A DNA stretch of 32,045 nucleotides from a virus. Made by a program: the position numbers and the translations under genes. The notes under the pieces were generated by a model. That model did no database searches and was not told where the DNA came from. It worked only from the letters and a program-made list of their open reading frames with translations. Of this stretch, positions 7,925 to 16,411 are shown in pieces. Each line of letters opens with the position of its first letter. The first letter of the stretch is position 1. The stretch spans positions 1-32,045 of the IMG/VR virus record IMGVR_UViG_3300031578_000216. One strand, given 5' to 3'.

Positions 7925-9036
7925 AATGGAAAAAAAATATAAGCATTTTGATGGCCCTGATAATTTCTGTAATGGCTTTGGGCCTAGTGACTGCTTATGA
8001 TTTTGATCCTGGAAGGGACATAAATCTTAGAGAGATATATTCAATAAAGTATGGAGTAAATGCAGATTTTGTATGCTTAAACTTGTCTGGAGATTATCGT
8101 TGTGAATGGCCTACAGAACCAGGAGGATTAATTTTACATAGTTCGCTTGCAGGATTGCAGGGAGGAACTACAGACCAATATTATCATTTAAATGAATCAA
8201 TTTATAATAGAATAATTTCTTTTATATTTTCATGGATCACTGGAGATTATTTTGATCAAGATCTAAACACGACTGATGATGTAAAATTCAGAAATATTAC
8301 TGCAAGCAATATTACAGCAGAGTATTATTTTGGAAATGGAAGTCAATTAACTGGAATTTCAACTTCTTATACTGAAACAGATCCTATTTGGTCTGCTAAT
8401 TATTCTGCTTATAATTCTTCTTGGACAACCACAAATGCAGAAATTTGGAACGTAGTTGCAAATAATACTTATATCCCATATACTGGTGCAAATCAAAATG
8501 TTGATTTAGGTAGTTATAATATCACTACCTCTTGGTTCAAAGGAATATTTAATTGGATTATAGGATCCACTTCCACGAATTATCTGAGTTTCAACGGAAC
8601 ACAATTAGAATTTAATGAGACATACTTGAATGAAACAATAAGTGGAATAGAGGGAGACAATTATTATCCATCAAATGTAAATCTTACTTCAGGAACTTAT
8701 ACTGGAAGTCTGGTTAATGGATCCAATACAGGTTATGATGCTGGAAACTCAATATGCAATACAGAATTTTCAGGAAGTCACATGTGCAATGAATTTGAAA
8801 TACTTCAATGGTTCGCAAAGGAGGATTCTCCTACAGTGACTGGAGATGCTTGGTGTAGCACAGGAGCACCAAAATACATTCCTGCGGACATTCCAGTGAA
8901 TGACTGTCATGGATGGACTCACGGATCAGCAGGAACTTACTTAGGAAATTATTGGCATTTTAATTCAACAACAGGAGGAGTCGGTCGAGCGATTAATTGC
9001 GGAACAAATTTAAAGTTGGCTTGCTGTAATTATTAA
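7921..9036 (+). CDS. Exported fibre-like protein with cysteine-rich lectin-like C-terminus
   Basis: 371 residues. Residues 1-25 are a clear signal peptide (KWKKN, then a long hydrophobic core ending at VTAYD). The middle carries N-glycosylation sequons (NITASNITAEYYFGNGSQLTG), a phage-fibre/DPANN surface module. The last 95 residues (CNTEFSGSHMCNEFEILQWF, then DCHGWTHG and LACCNY) match a cysteine-rich module with a GSHMC motif seen in secreted proteins; a sugar- or surface-binding role is inferred. Placement between the head-tail adaptor and head closure genes is unusual for an exported protein. Confidence 0.75.
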   Translation: MKWKKNISILMALIISVMALGLVTAYDFDPGRDINLREIYSIKYGVNADFVCLNLSGDYRCEWPTEPGGLILHSSLAGLQGGTTDQYYHLNESIYNRIISFIFSWITGDYFDQDLNTTDDVKFRNITASNITAEYYFGNGSQLTGISTSYTETDPIWSANYSAYNSSWTTTNAEIWNVVANNTYIPYTGANQNVDLGSYNITTSWFKGIFNWIIGSTSTNYLSFNGTQLEFNETYLNETISGIEGDNYYPSNVNLTSGTYTGSLVNGSNTGYDAGNSICNTEFSGSHMCNEFEILQWFAKEDSPTVTGDAWCSTGAPKYIPADIPVNDCHGWTHGSAGTYLGNYWHFNSTTGGVGRAINCGTNLKLACCNY

Positions 9037-9037
9037 T

Positions 9038-12000
9038 ATGAGAAATAAAATTTTATTGTTTGGGATTTTGTTTTTTTTAATCGGGATTGTGTCTGCTGCT
9101 TATTATGTAACTGACCCGAACAATTGTCCAAATAATTATCAATCGCAAACTTGTAGTGGAAGTGATTTGGTTTGTGGATATTCTGGAGGAATTACTTATT
9201 GTTATGATACGAGTAGTTTAAATGCTCCTGGCTCAACTGCTTCAAGTACAACAAATTATGCTTGTTCAGATACAACTTGTAATGGAGGATATATAACAGA
9301 TTGTTATGCTTATGATGGATCAGAGCCTCATTGTGATAATTCAGGAAATTTTTGGTGTGATAGAAGTTCAACTTGTTATGATGTAAATAGATTAACAACT
9401 TGTACTGCGAATGTTTTTGTACAAAGCACTTGTGGAACCTGTAAAAGTGGTTATACTTATTGTGATGGAAGTTATACCGACGGTGATGGATGTGAAATTC
9501 AATCTGGAGTTACACAATTTAATCATACTTCAGGAGTGTTAGAAGATAATGTTCATCATAAATCAGACTGTGATCATGAATGTGATTCTGGTTATTTAGA
9601 TTGTGATTCAGACATAGGAACAGGAGGAACAGGTTGTGAGGTTCAAGATGGAGGAAGTTGTTCAGTAGGAAGTTTGTCTGGGACTTATTCAGGATGTACT
9701 TGTGTTGTAGATAAATCTTATTTTGAGACAGGAACATTTATTGAATATCTTGTTAATCTGGTGGACGGAGCAATGTTGTGGTTTAAAAATTGGGGAACTG
9801 GTGATTTGATTAATATTTCAAATGTAAATAATCAAACTTTTAGAGTAGATAATCTTACAAATGTTATTACTGGAGGAAATGTTACAGCAGAATATTATTT
9901 TGGAGATGGGAGTCAGTTGACAGGAGTTAGCAGTGATATAGTCTCTTGGGATGCTTTGACAGATTATCCGACTACTTGTTCAGGATCTCAATACATTTCT
10001 GCGCTTGGAGATACAATAACTTGCAGTGCGATTAGCATTACAGAAAGCCAAGTTTCTGATTTACAGGATTATTATCTCGAGTCAAATCCTTTTGGATTTT
10101 ACAATGTAACTTCTTTAGTTGAATTAGATCCTCTTGCTTATAATGGAACTTTAATGTATACTTCAAATTGGAATGCAACAAATGAATCTTATTATTTGAA
10201 GATTAATCCTTTTGGATTTTATAATTCTACAGATTTTGATTACAACGATTATAGATTATTAACTAATTTCTCTTTCTTAAATTCAACAATTTATTTCTCA
10301 GGAGATGTAGGAATAAATACTGCAACCCCTCAGAATGATCTGAATGTAATTGGTGACGGAAATTTTACTGGAGATTTGTATATAGGAGATCAATTGACAG
10401 TATTGGGGGAGGGCACTTTCGATCAAACAGTTACAGCAGCTTATTTTATTGGGGATGGATCACAATTGACAAATATAGTACCTGTTCCTTTTAACCAGTC
10501 ATTTAACAGGTCAGTATCAAACGTTGTTTATCTGTTTAATCTGCAAGATATTGTTGTTTTGGGAAATAACGAAGCTGCAACTAATGCGAGACTTGAGATT
10601 TATGAAAATGCTACAGATGCGACACTTGTGATTCATGAGGATTATGGAACTCATAGTGCAATACTTAATTTTAGGAGAGGTAGTGAAGATTGGCAAATAT
10701 TACATAATCAGAATCTTTCATTTCAATTTGAAGAAGCAGAAAAGATGGTCATAACGCAGGATGGAAATGTAGGAATTGGAACTTCAAATCCTTTATCAAA
10801 ATTACATATAGAGGATTTAGATGATACTAATTTAGATCATTTAGCACTTCAGTTAGAAAATCTTGATGTTAGGGCAGGTTTTGAATTAGAAACACCAAGC
10901 GCAACCAGTACAGGACAGGGAATTTTTAATATTGGCTTAAACACAAACAGAGGAATTTTAAATAAAACAGGAGTAAGTGATACAGGAGCATGGTTTAGAA
11001 TTGATACAAGACCATCAACTGAAGGATTCCACTGGTTCTGGGAAGCTAATGGAACTGATACAGAAACTGAAATGATGACAATAAATGCAACATCAGGCAA
11101 CGTTGGAATAAACACAACAAGTCCTCAAAACAAATTAAATGTTGTTGGTGATGGAAACTTTACAGGGAATGTTACAGCAAGTAATTTTTTAGGAACACTA
11201 AACTGGTCAGATTTAAGTGGTTATCCAGTTGCTTGTCCTGCAAATACTTATTTGACGCAATTAGGTGATTCTGTTACTTGCACTGCAATCTCTGATGTTT
11301 ATCTTTTAAATACAGGAGATACAGGAACAGGAACTTATACATTTTCAGGTCAAATTAATTTACCATCAACTGGAACAACTTCTTTTGTTGATGGAGGAGG
11401 AGATATTGCATCATATGCATTAAATAATATAAATTTAAGTGGATGGTATGGATTGGGAATGTATAATCCAACAGTAGGAGGAGCATATCCTGAACAAACC
11501 TCTGGATTTTATGATTTTAGAAATGGATTTTGGGATACAAAAGCATATCCAAGAGTTGATGGAACTGCAATAAATACACTTTTTGAAGCAGCAAATGCAA
11601 ATATCCAAGCTCATATTTCTGATAATACTCAGGCACATTCAGATTATTTTTTAAACACAGGCGACATATCGACGGGAACTATAATTGCTTCTATAAGTTC
11701 TCATGGAACAAGTGGTTTTTCTGGTGATATAGCAGGTCCAAATGTTACTTCAAACGCAACTAATTATGATATTGTTGAAAGTCTTGGATTTACATCTAAT
11801 TATGATATAGCAAGTGGAATTGCCGACAACGGATATAGAATGGGTTTAAATATTGCTGCTTACAATAATGATGCTGGATTTCTTGGAACACTTAACGAGC
11901 AGTATGGTCAAAGAATACAATATGGTCATTATACTAGTGCTGGAACAGGAACAATAACAAATGCTTTTGGTATTAAGCTTGATTATCTTACTGCAGGAGC

Positions 12001-12409
12001 AGCAACTATAACAAATGCTTATTCTATTTATTCAAGTGGTGCAGCTAAAATGTATCATGCAGGAAATGTAGGAATAGGAACAACAAGTCCTTCAAGTAAA
12101 TTATCAATAAATTCAGGAACTTCAGAAGATGCTTTAAGAGTTCAAAGTACAGATGCAAATGTAAGAATGGAGTTAGTAGACGATACTGCTTCAGGATATC
12201 TTTTTCAACAAGCAGGAAAAGTAGGTCTTGGATTTAAAGCATATTTAACTCATGCAGGAAAAGGAATTATTATTGATACTGATGGATTTGTAGGAATTTT
12301 AACAGAAAGTCCCACAACAGCTTTAGAAGTTACAGGAAATATTACTTTATCAAATGCAAATAATTGTATAATTTTTAATTCAGGAGGAAAGATATGTTCA
12401 GGAGTTTAA
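9038..12409 (+). CDS. Giant exported fibre/adhesin with cysteine-rich head
   Basis: 1123 residues, the largest gene here. Residues 1-20 are a signal peptide ending near VSAAYY. About 220 residues rich in Cys pairs (CDSGYLDCDSDIG, TCGTCKSGYTYCDG) follow, then alternating beta modules: GDGSQLTG, VGINTATPQNDLNVIGDG (near 430), VGIGTSNPLSKLHI (near 580), VGINTTSPQNKLNVVGDG (near 690) and VGIGTTSPSSKLSI (near 1010). The protein ends CIIFNSGGKICSGV, a terminal disulfide candidate. The modules resemble S74-associated tail fibre shafts, but no S74 peptidase domain is visible. Export suggests display on the host surface or assembly outside the cytoplasm. Confidence 0.75.
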   Translation: MRNKILLFGILFFLIGIVSAAYYVTDPNNCPNNYQSQTCSGSDLVCGYSGGITYCYDTSSLNAPGSTASSTTNYACSDTTCNGGYITDCYAYDGSEPHCDNSGNFWCDRSSTCYDVNRLTTCTANVFVQSTCGTCKSGYTYCDGSYTDGDGCEIQSGVTQFNHTSGVLEDNVHHKSDCDHECDSGYLDCDSDIGTGGTGCEVQDGGSCSVGSLSGTYSGCTCVVDKSYFETGTFIEYLVNLVDGAMLWFKNWGTGDLINISNVNNQTFRVDNLTNVITGGNVTAEYYFGDGSQLTGVSSDIVSWDALTDYPTTCSGSQYISALGDTITCSAISITESQVSDLQDYYLESNPFGFYNVTSLVELDPLAYNGTLMYTSNWNATNESYYLKINPFGFYNSTDFDYNDYRLLTNFSFLNSTIYFSGDVGINTATPQNDLNVIGDGNFTGDLYIGDQLTVLGEGTFDQTVTAAYFIGDGSQLTNIVPVPFNQSFNRSVSNVVYLFNLQDIVVLGNNEAATNARLEIYENATDATLVIHEDYGTHSAILNFRRGSEDWQILHNQNLSFQFEEAEKMVITQDGNVGIGTSNPLSKLHIEDLDDTNLDHLALQLENLDVRAGFELETPSATSTGQGIFNIGLNTNRGILNKTGVSDTGAWFRIDTRPSTEGFHWFWEANGTDTETEMMTINATSGNVGINTTSPQNKLNVVGDGNFTGNVTASNFLGTLNWSDLSGYPVACPANTYLTQLGDSVTCTAISDVYLLNTGDTGTGTYTFSGQINLPSTGTTSFVDGGGDIASYALNNINLSGWYGLGMYNPTVGGAYPEQTSGFYDFRNGFWDTKAYPRVDGTAINTLFEAANANIQAHISDNTQAHSDYFLNTGDISTGTIIASISSHGTSGFSGDIAGPNVTSNATNYDIVESLGFTSNYDIASGIADNGYRMGLNIAAYNNDAGFLGTLNEQYGQRIQYGHYTSAGTGTITNAFGIKLDYLTAGAATITNAYSIYSSGAAKMYHAGNVGIGTTSPSSKLSINSGTSEDALRVQSTDANVRMELVDDTASGYLFQQAGKVGLGFKAYLTHAGKGIIIDTDGFVGILTESPTTALEVTGNITLSNANNCIIFNSGGKICSGV
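10303..11170 (+). repeat. Dispersed fibre-shaft repeats shared between fibre genes
   Basis: A segment of about 75 nt coding for GNVGINTTTPQNKLNVxGDG plus NFTGN occurs at 803-877 in the first fibre gene and at 11098-11170 in the giant fibre, nearly identical in DNA (for example aaacaaattgaatgt against aaacaaattaaatgt). A more distant copy is at 10306-10377. Such repeats allow recombination between fibre genes and so exchange of tips. Confidence 0.6.
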
Positions 12410-12410
12410 A

Positions 12411-14030
12411 ATGAATAAAAAATTATTAATTTTCGGGATAATTGGATTGGTTTTAGTCGCATCTTTAATTCTTATAATGGCACTTAGTTCAGGTCCAAAT
12501 TCTCCAGGAACAATGGCTGATGCTTGGATTGAAGGAGGAAATGTAGAATGGGGTGGTGTTAATAATGCAAAAGCAAGCGATAATGCTTATGCAACTACTG
12601 CTGTTCAGGATTGGGAGAATGATACAGAAGTTATAGAAAATAGTGTAAGAATGGTAAAGGGAGGAATTGTTACTGGAACTGACAAAAGTACTGGTGCAAC
12701 ACTTCCAGTTCCAGAGGCTTACACAACTTACGGAGGAACAACTGATTTATGGGGAACAACTTGGACGCCAGAACAGATAAATGATTTAAATTTTGGATTT
12801 GTTTTTAGTGTCAAAGGGGATGTGTCAGGAAAAATATCAAATTATCTAAAGGCGACTAATTTTGGATTTTCTATTCCTATAGGTTCAACTATTGATGGAA
12901 TTAAAGTAGAAGTAGAAGCAACTTGGGCAGAAGTAATAGGACACAATGGAGTAGGAAAAGTAGACCATATAAGAATAACGATTTATTATACAGCAGGAGC
13001 ACCAGATACAATTCCTCCAAAATGGTCTGATAATTCAATAAATTCAACTCTTGCAGGAGAATTAATTTTACATAGAGTAAAATGGACAGATGCAGGAGGA
13101 TTATCTGGTTATATTTTCAGTTTTGATAATGGAACAGGAACTTTTGTAAATGATTCTTGGGTTTTACAAACTGGAACAACAGCTTGGACAGAGGTTTCTA
13201 AAGTATCAAATACAACAGTTGGTTCTATAATAAGATGGATGGTTTATGCAAATGATAGTTCAAATAATTGGAACTCAACAAACATATTTCAATATATAAC
13301 TACTACAATCACAAAATATGAATATTATGATACAGGGCAGAATTTTTATATATATATTTATGAAGACCGTTTTTCAGCTCAGACTTTTACGGTTGGAACA
13401 GTAGGAACTAATGAAAATTTTATAATTTCTCATATCTTTGTAATGATTTACAGAGTGGGAGACCCTGTAACAATTTATGCAGATTTGTATGCTGTTGATG
13501 AATTTGGAAAACCTACAGGAGCTTCTTTGGCAAATGGGTCAATAGATGGAACGAGTATTACAGATAATTCAGCATCAACAACAATGTATGCAATTTATTT
13601 AACTTCTTATGAATTACAGGAAAGCACAAAATATGCAATAGTTCTTTCAGCACCATTAGGAGATTCTAATAATAAAGTAAGTTGGAAAATTGATAACACT
13701 GGAAATTATGCAGGTGGAAATTTTCTTTATTCCCTTTCTGCAGGAGCAACTTGGACTTCTGAAGCAAATTATGATTGTATGTTTGAAATTTGGGGAAATG
13801 CTGTTTATCCTAATAGTTGCAATTGTGCCGGATTAAATGAGGATTGGGAAATTAATATGGCAGACCATTGTGTGATTTCAACTGCTTGTGATTTAGGAAC
13901 AGGCACTTTAAGTTTTACAGGTTCTGGATATACAACTTGTGATGCAAGAGTAGACACTACAAATCTTGGAGACCCAGGAGCAAATAGTATTTTATATATA
14001 AATAATGATTGCCTAATAATTGTGGATTAA
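12411..14030 (+). CDS. Membrane-anchored adhesin-like protein with Ig-like domains
   Basis: 539 residues. Residues 1-28 form a signal or anchor segment. Domains in order: a sandwich with SNYLKATNFGFSIPIGSTIDGIKVEVEATW (about 140-175), a module common in DPANN and CPR surface proteins; an Ig-like domain starting at DTIPPKWSDNSINS (about 202-295); a larger beta domain with FSAQTFTVGTVG and LYAVDEFGKPTGASLANG (about 300-460); and a C-terminal module (INMADHCVISTACDLGTG) seen in archaeal adhesins. A cell-surface or virion adhesin is likely. The stop is 1 nt before the next start. Confidence 0.7.
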   Translation: MNKKLLIFGIIGLVLVASLILIMALSSGPNSPGTMADAWIEGGNVEWGGVNNAKASDNAYATTAVQDWENDTEVIENSVRMVKGGIVTGTDKSTGATLPVPEAYTTYGGTTDLWGTTWTPEQINDLNFGFVFSVKGDVSGKISNYLKATNFGFSIPIGSTIDGIKVEVEATWAEVIGHNGVGKVDHIRITIYYTAGAPDTIPPKWSDNSINSTLAGELILHRVKWTDAGGLSGYIFSFDNGTGTFVNDSWVLQTGTTAWTEVSKVSNTTVGSIIRWMVYANDSSNNWNSTNIFQYITTTITKYEYYDTGQNFYIYIYEDRFSAQTFTVGTVGTNENFIISHIFVMIYRVGDPVTIYADLYAVDEFGKPTGASLANGSIDGTSITDNSASTTMYAIYLTSYELQESTKYAIVLSAPLGDSNNKVSWKIDNTGNYAGGNFLYSLSAGATWTSEANYDCMFEIWGNAVYPNSCNCAGLNEDWEINMADHCVISTACDLGTGTLSFTGSGYTTCDARVDTTNLGDPGANSILYINNDCLIIVD

Positions 14031-14031
14031 A

Positions 14032-14346
14032 ATGGATAAAAAAGATTTAACAATTGGAATAATAATTACTTTAGTCTTGGCTATCTCTGGAACTTATGTT
14101 TTAGTTGGAGATGACGATGCTTATTATTGTGAGTCAAGAGATATTGTAATGATCTGCGAGAAATTAAGCGCTGCAAATGATTTAGGGATTCAAACAAGAT
14201 GTTACTATGAAGATACTTATAAGATATGCAATGAGGGATGGCAGAAAATAGAAATTGGTCTGGATTTAGCAAAAGAATATAACCTTGGAAGAAGTTATTT
14301 ATGTAATCAAGTAAATTGCACGGAGATAATTAATGGCATCAATTGA
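14032..14346 (+). CDS. Small membrane-anchored six-cysteine protein, copy B
   Basis: 104 residues from the ATG at 14032, one base after the previous stop; a TTG at 14020 is less likely. Paralogue of 1312-1617: same hydrophobic anchor (LTIGIIITLVLAISGTYVL), same DDDAYYC junction, same six cysteines and same YLCNQV ending. DNA identity is high around the anchor, so the duplication is recent or conserved. Its 3' end overlaps the head closure gene by 14 nt. Function unknown; both copies follow fibre genes. Confidence 0.8.
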   Translation: MDKKDLTIGIIITLVLAISGTYVLVGDDDAYYCESRDIVMICEKLSAANDLGIQTRCYYEDTYKICNEGWQKIEIGLDLAKEYNLGRSYLCNQVNCTEIINGIN

Positions 14347-15019
14347 GATAAGATCTGAAAGTTTTACAGGAGCAGATTGCACTGGAAGTAGTGGAGATCT
14401 AAACAGGACTCTTACTCTTGGAAACACAAACTTGACAGTGAATGAGGGGTTCTTAGTTTTTGTGAATGGCCTTTATTATACAAATGAAACAGATTATACA
14501 GTAGTGCATGCGGACACAGGAACAGTAATAACTTTTCTTGTGGCCATGTATGACGACTCGGCAATTACAACAGTCTATTATCAAACAGATATGCAGTCAA
14601 TTACTTTGCCCGCTGATTTGTCTTCTAAGATTCAGGATATAGTAAATATAATTGATTCAAATGGAGAGTCTGCAACTTTGAAAAGAAAGACTACAGTCAC
14701 AGGAACTATGGGAGAAGTGATTTCTGAAACAAATCAAGATTATATAATTAATTGGTTAAGACAAGATATAACAAATAAGGATCGTAATATCCATGAGATG
14801 GGTCTTGCAATTCCAGGAAACATTAAAGCGTTTTTTTATCCTTGGTATACAGAAGATATCACTGGTGTGGCAGGAACTTTAATTCCATTGACAGGAGATA
14901 TAATTGAAGATGATGCAGGAAAACAATGGAGAATAGAACAAATTGTAAATAATCCTCTGGCGGATAATCAAATAATTTATATTCTGGCAATATGCAAGAG
15001 CATAAACTTGGAAGAATGA
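14333..15019 (+). CDS. Head closure-like protein with N-terminal beta-sandwich
   Basis: 228 residues. Residues 1-90 form a beta-sandwich of a type appended to phage neck and fibre proteins (NEGFLVFVNGLYYTNETDYTVV). Residues about 100-228 resemble SPP1 gp16-like head closure proteins: a KTTVTGTMGEVISE strand pair, KAFFYPWYTE, then GDIIEDDAGKQWRIEQI and a closing strand. This protein would seal the head after packaging. The gene overlaps its neighbours on both sides (14 nt and ATGA), indicating coupled translation with the gp10-like gene. Confidence 0.65.
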   Translation: MASIEIRSESFTGADCTGSSGDLNRTLTLGNTNLTVNEGFLVFVNGLYYTNETDYTVVHADTGTVITFLVAMYDDSAITTVYYQTDMQSITLPADLSSKIQDIVNIIDSNGESATLKRKTTVTGTMGEVISETNQDYIINWLRQDITNKDRNIHEMGLAIPGNIKAFFYPWYTEDITGVAGTLIPLTGDIIEDDAGKQWRIEQIVNNPLADNQIIYILAICKSINLEE

Positions 15020-15438
15020 AAATAACATTTAACATAGATAGTGAAATCAAAAAGCAAGAGGTTTTTGATAAACTGAAATTAGTTTTATTTAAATCAATGA
15101 TCAAGATGCATGAACTGGCAGTAAATAATTGTCCTGTTGATAAGGGGGGATTAGTAAATTCAATTAATGTATTTCCATTTGCTCCAGGATACTCTTTGTA
15201 TAATTTGATAGCAGGAATAGAATATGCTGAAGCTGTTGAATTTGGAACAAGTCCAAGAGTTATTATTCCAGTACACAAAAAAGCATTGGCTTTCAAGATG
15301 GATGGAAAAAAAGTAGTTGTAAAAAAGGTTATGCATCCAGGGTCAGAGGCTCAACCATTTATGCGGCCCGCACTTGATCAAGTCAAGGGGATTTGGGTCA
15401 AAAAGTACTTTGACAGGGTATTTGCTCAAAAAGCATGA
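15016..15438 (+). CDS. HK97 gp10-like neck/tail completion protein
   Basis: 140 residues from the ATG at 15016, which overlaps the previous stop as ATGA; an in-frame ATG at 14992 would overlap more. The pattern is clear: an N-terminal helix (FKSMIKMHELAVNNCPVDKGGLVNSI), then YAEAVEFGTSPRVIIP, KALAFKMDGKKVVVKKV and HPGSEAQPFMRPALDQ. These match the HK97 gp10-like family, where the VEFGT and HPGxxAxPFxRPA motifs are conserved. It acts at the head-tail joint. It is the last gene before the structured gap. Confidence 0.85.
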   Translation: MKITFNIDSEIKKQEVFDKLKLVLFKSMIKMHELAVNNCPVDKGGLVNSINVFPFAPGYSLYNLIAGIEYAEAVEFGTSPRVIIPVHKKALAFKMDGKKVVVKKVMHPGSEAQPFMRPALDQVKGIWVKKYFDRVFAQKA

Positions 15439-15703
15439 AAGAACACACCAGAATAGGCTAAATAAAGGATTTTCAATAGATTTCGTCAAATCAGCAATAA
15501 TATTTAAATACTTCTTAGATTTCTGAATATTGTGTAACTGCTAGGGCGTTCTCGCGCAAGGGCAAACTAGGGTAGCAATATTCGGAGTAATATTCTTTGC
15601 ACATAACATTTTCCCCAGTGATGTAAGAGGTCACTGGATGACCGTATTAAATAAGCTTAAGGGGATAGTTGCCAGAATCCCCTAATAAACCAAGAGGTTT
15701 CAA
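15439..15703 (+). ncRNA. Structured untranslated leader of the tail genes
   Basis: 265 nt without a credible ORF. The box tttaaata (15502-15509) predicts a start near 15532. Perfect stems: gaatattg (15525-15532) with caatattc (15576-15583); ccagtga (15615-15621) with tcactgg (15631-15637); aggggat (15660-15666) with atcccct (15677-15683). A fourth stem, ggtca (15629-15633) with tgacc (15639-15643), excludes the second. The element ends just before AGAGGT at 15693. It could be a 5' regulatory RNA or a processed RNA. No known riboswitch fits. Confidence 0.5.
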
Positions 15704-16387
15704 ATGTTCATAAGTCCAAAACAAATTGTAGTAGAATTTCTTAGACATAGATTAACAGACCCTCGAGCTCGTGCTGAGACAAGTCAGACAGAAGAATTTA
15801 ATGGAGGAGGGACAACTTTTTCTTTAACACCTACAAGTGGATCAGTTTCATGCATTACCGGAATAACAGTCGATGCGGTTGCAGTAGAAAAGTGGAAGGA
15901 TTATTATTTGGACTTTCAGAATGAGAAAGTAATTTTTTATTCTGCAACTGGCGCAGGAGTAAATAATGTAGATATTACTTACAAAAGAGGGACAACAAAC
16001 TGGATTTATCCTGACAAGGCAAAAACATCTTTAGGATCAACAAGTTTTCCAAGATTGAATATTTTATTGGTTGGAGGATCTGGGGAAAGATTAGGTCAGT
16101 ATAATTCTAACATAGAATCTGTTTTACATTTTCAAGTTGATGTTTGGGCAAAGGAAAATTATATTGCAACTATTGATAGTGTAAAGTTCGAGGGAGATAA
16201 ACTTGCAGAATATATTGGTTATCAAGTTACAAAAGCTTTTGAAGATTACATAAATGATTTGCATCCTCAACTTTATAATTATACTTTATTGAGTCCTCCA
16301 AGGGATATGGGATTTAATAAAGAATATCAATGTTTCCATGTGATTGTGGAATTTGAATTAAAAGGAATTGATACAGGAGAATCATGA
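15704..16387 (+). CDS. Tail terminator-like protein with inserted beta domain
   Basis: 227 residues; AGAGGT lies 5 nt before the ATG. The ends look like a tail completion/terminator protein: an N-terminal helix (PKQIVVEFLRHRLTDP) and a C-terminal core in which a helix and strands (VLHFQVDVWAK, a long helix KLAEYIGYQVTKAFEDYI, CFHVIVEFELKG) recall gpU/gp17-type folds. Residues about 28-110 (GGTTFSLTPTSGSVSCITGI, VDITYKRG) look like a beta-sandwich insertion. Order supports the call: it sits between gp10-like and tube genes, where terminators normally are. Confidence 0.6.
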   Translation: MFISPKQIVVEFLRHRLTDPRARAETSQTEEFNGGGTTFSLTPTSGSVSCITGITVDAVAVEKWKDYYLDFQNEKVIFYSATGAGVNNVDITYKRGTTNWIYPDKAKTSLGSTSFPRLNILLVGGSGERLGQYNSNIESVLHFQVDVWAKENYIATIDSVKFEGDKLAEYIGYQVTKAFEDYINDLHPQLYNYTLLSPPRDMGFNKEYQCFHVIVEFELKGIDTGES

Positions 16388-16390
16388 TAA

Positions 16391-16411
16391 TTAAATTAAA
16401 GGAGGCTAAAT
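16391..16411 (+). promoter_or_regulatory. Strong ribosome binding leader, copy 1
   Basis: The 20-nt sequence ttaaattaaaggaggctaaa lies directly before the tube gene and is repeated exactly at 17374-17393 before the chaperone gene. A shorter relative (ttaaattaaggag) precedes the gene at 6135. This is the strongest Shine-Dalgarno context in the window and marks proteins needed in many copies. Confidence 0.7.

Noticed and set aside
9192-9737. Minus-strand ORFs opposite the giant fibre and other genes
   Set aside because: They are rich in Leu, His, Tyr and Asn from reverse reading of repetitive fibre codons, have no ribosome sites and lie fully under strong + strand genes.
803-12110. Diversity-generating retroelement target in the fibre genes
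   Set aside because: No reverse transcriptase, no template repeat and no adenine-biased variable repeat pair was found in the window.
15541-15600. Match to part of a c-di-GMP-I riboswitch (caagggcaaact)
   Set aside because: Only the AGGGCAAAC-like segment is present; the second conserved half (GACGCAAAG and the receptor loop) is missing and the stems do not fit.
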